In this document: positions 5,948 to 6,284 of the stretch, piece after piece
Layout: the number at the start of each line of letters is the position of its first letter
Position numbering within the stretch: position 1 is the stretch's first letter
Source: Frankiales bacterium
GTDB taxonomy: Bacteria; Actinomycetota; Actinomycetes; Mycobacteriales; SCTD01
Direction of reading: 5' to 3'
Assembly: GCA_025464915.1 (NCBI GenBank)
Contig: JAODNF010000105.1
Coordinates: 1 to 6,284 of the forward strand
Length of the DNA: 6,284 nt
Notes under the pieces: model-generated
The model's input: only the letters and a program-made list of their open reading frames with translations
Told to the model about the DNA's origin: nothing
The model's database searches: none
Program-made: the position numbers and the translations under genes

Positions 5948-6284
5948 GTGAGTGACGCGCCCATCGGAGTCTTCGACTCCGGCGTGGGCGGCCTCACCGT
6001 CGCGAGGGCCCTGCTCGACCAGCTCCCGCACGAGGAGCTGCTGTACGTCGGGGACACCGCGCACGGGCCCTACGGCCCGCTGCCGATCGCGGACGTGCGC
6101 CGGCACGCCCTCGCCTGCCTCGACGACCTGGTCGCGCGCGGCGTGAAGATGCTCGTCATCGCCTGCAACTCGGCCTCCAGTGCCTGCCTGCGGGACGCAC
6201 GGGTGCGGTACGACGTGCGGGTCGTGGAGTTAATGGCGCCGGCCGTGGGGGGTGCCGTCTGGGCGACCCGCAACGACCGGGTGG
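5948..6284 (+). CDS. murI: MurI, glutamate racemase, 5' part
   Basis: The first 112 codons of glutamate racemase, a cytoplasmic enzyme that converts L- to D-glutamate for peptidoglycan, lie in the window; the gene continues past its end. The N-terminal IGVFDSGVGGLTV motif contains the catalytic-site Asp10-Ser11. YVGDTAHGPYG follows, and the first catalytic Cys73 lies in ACNSAS (72-77), where relatives usually have ACNTA. The second catalytic Cys lies beyond the window. GTG 5948 is the only start in this frame that fits the family N-terminus. The gap after cysM is 64 bp with a possible own promoter. Leu95 is encoded by TTA (6230-6232), the only TTA codon noticed in any gene of the window. The rhomboid gene found between cysM and murI in mycobacteria is absent. 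Confidence 0.95.
   Translation, partial: MSDAPIGVFDSGVGGLTVARALLDQLPHEELLYVGDTAHGPYGPLPIADVRRHALACLDDLVARGVKMLVIACNSASSACLRDARVRYDVRVVELMAPAVGGAVWATRNDRV

Overview
This window comes from a high-GC actinobacterial chromosome. GC-ending codons dominate, GTG and TTG starts are common, and the gene order resembles the conserved actinobacterial clpS - DUF2017 - mec - cysO - cysM - murI neighbourhood (Rv1331-Rv1338 in Mycobacterium tuberculosis). The genus cannot be fixed from the sequence. No mobile element, CRISPR array, tRNA or rRNA is visible.

Layout. Bases 2-52 are the last codons of clpS, the ClpAP/ClpCP N-end-rule adaptor. Its stop overlaps the ATG of a DUF2017 gene (52-591). After a 41-bp gap that holds a strong hairpin with the ribosome binding site in its loop, there is a 964-residue polytopic membrane protein with a C-terminal patatin/cPLA2-type lipase domain (633-3527). 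This is the least ordinary gene in the window. Its stop overlaps the GTG of mec (3524-3925) by four bases. An O-methyltransferase gene runs on the minus strand (3918-4553), overlapping the end of mec by eight bases and splitting mec from its usual partners. A 102-bp divergent intergenic region then carries a candidate SigR/SigH-type promoter ahead of cysO (4656-4931) and cysM (4936-5883). After a 64-bp gap with a -10-like box and a palindrome, the 5' part of murI (5948 onward) runs off the window.

Function. Mec, CysO and CysM form the sulfur-carrier route to cysteine. CysO carries sulfur as a C-terminal thiocarboxylate, CysM joins it to O-phosphoserine, and the metalloprotease Mec releases cysteine from the CysO-Cys adduct. 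The activating enzyme (a MoeZ/MoeB-type protein) is not in the window. The gene order suggests that mec is transcribed with the clpS-DUF2017-lipase unit, while cysO-cysM have their own, possibly thiol-stress-responsive, promoter. MurI makes D-glutamate for peptidoglycan.

Nothing here amounts to a clearly new multi-gene system. The best leads are the membrane-patatin fusion, the hairpin at its start, and the split, separately promoted cysteine locus.
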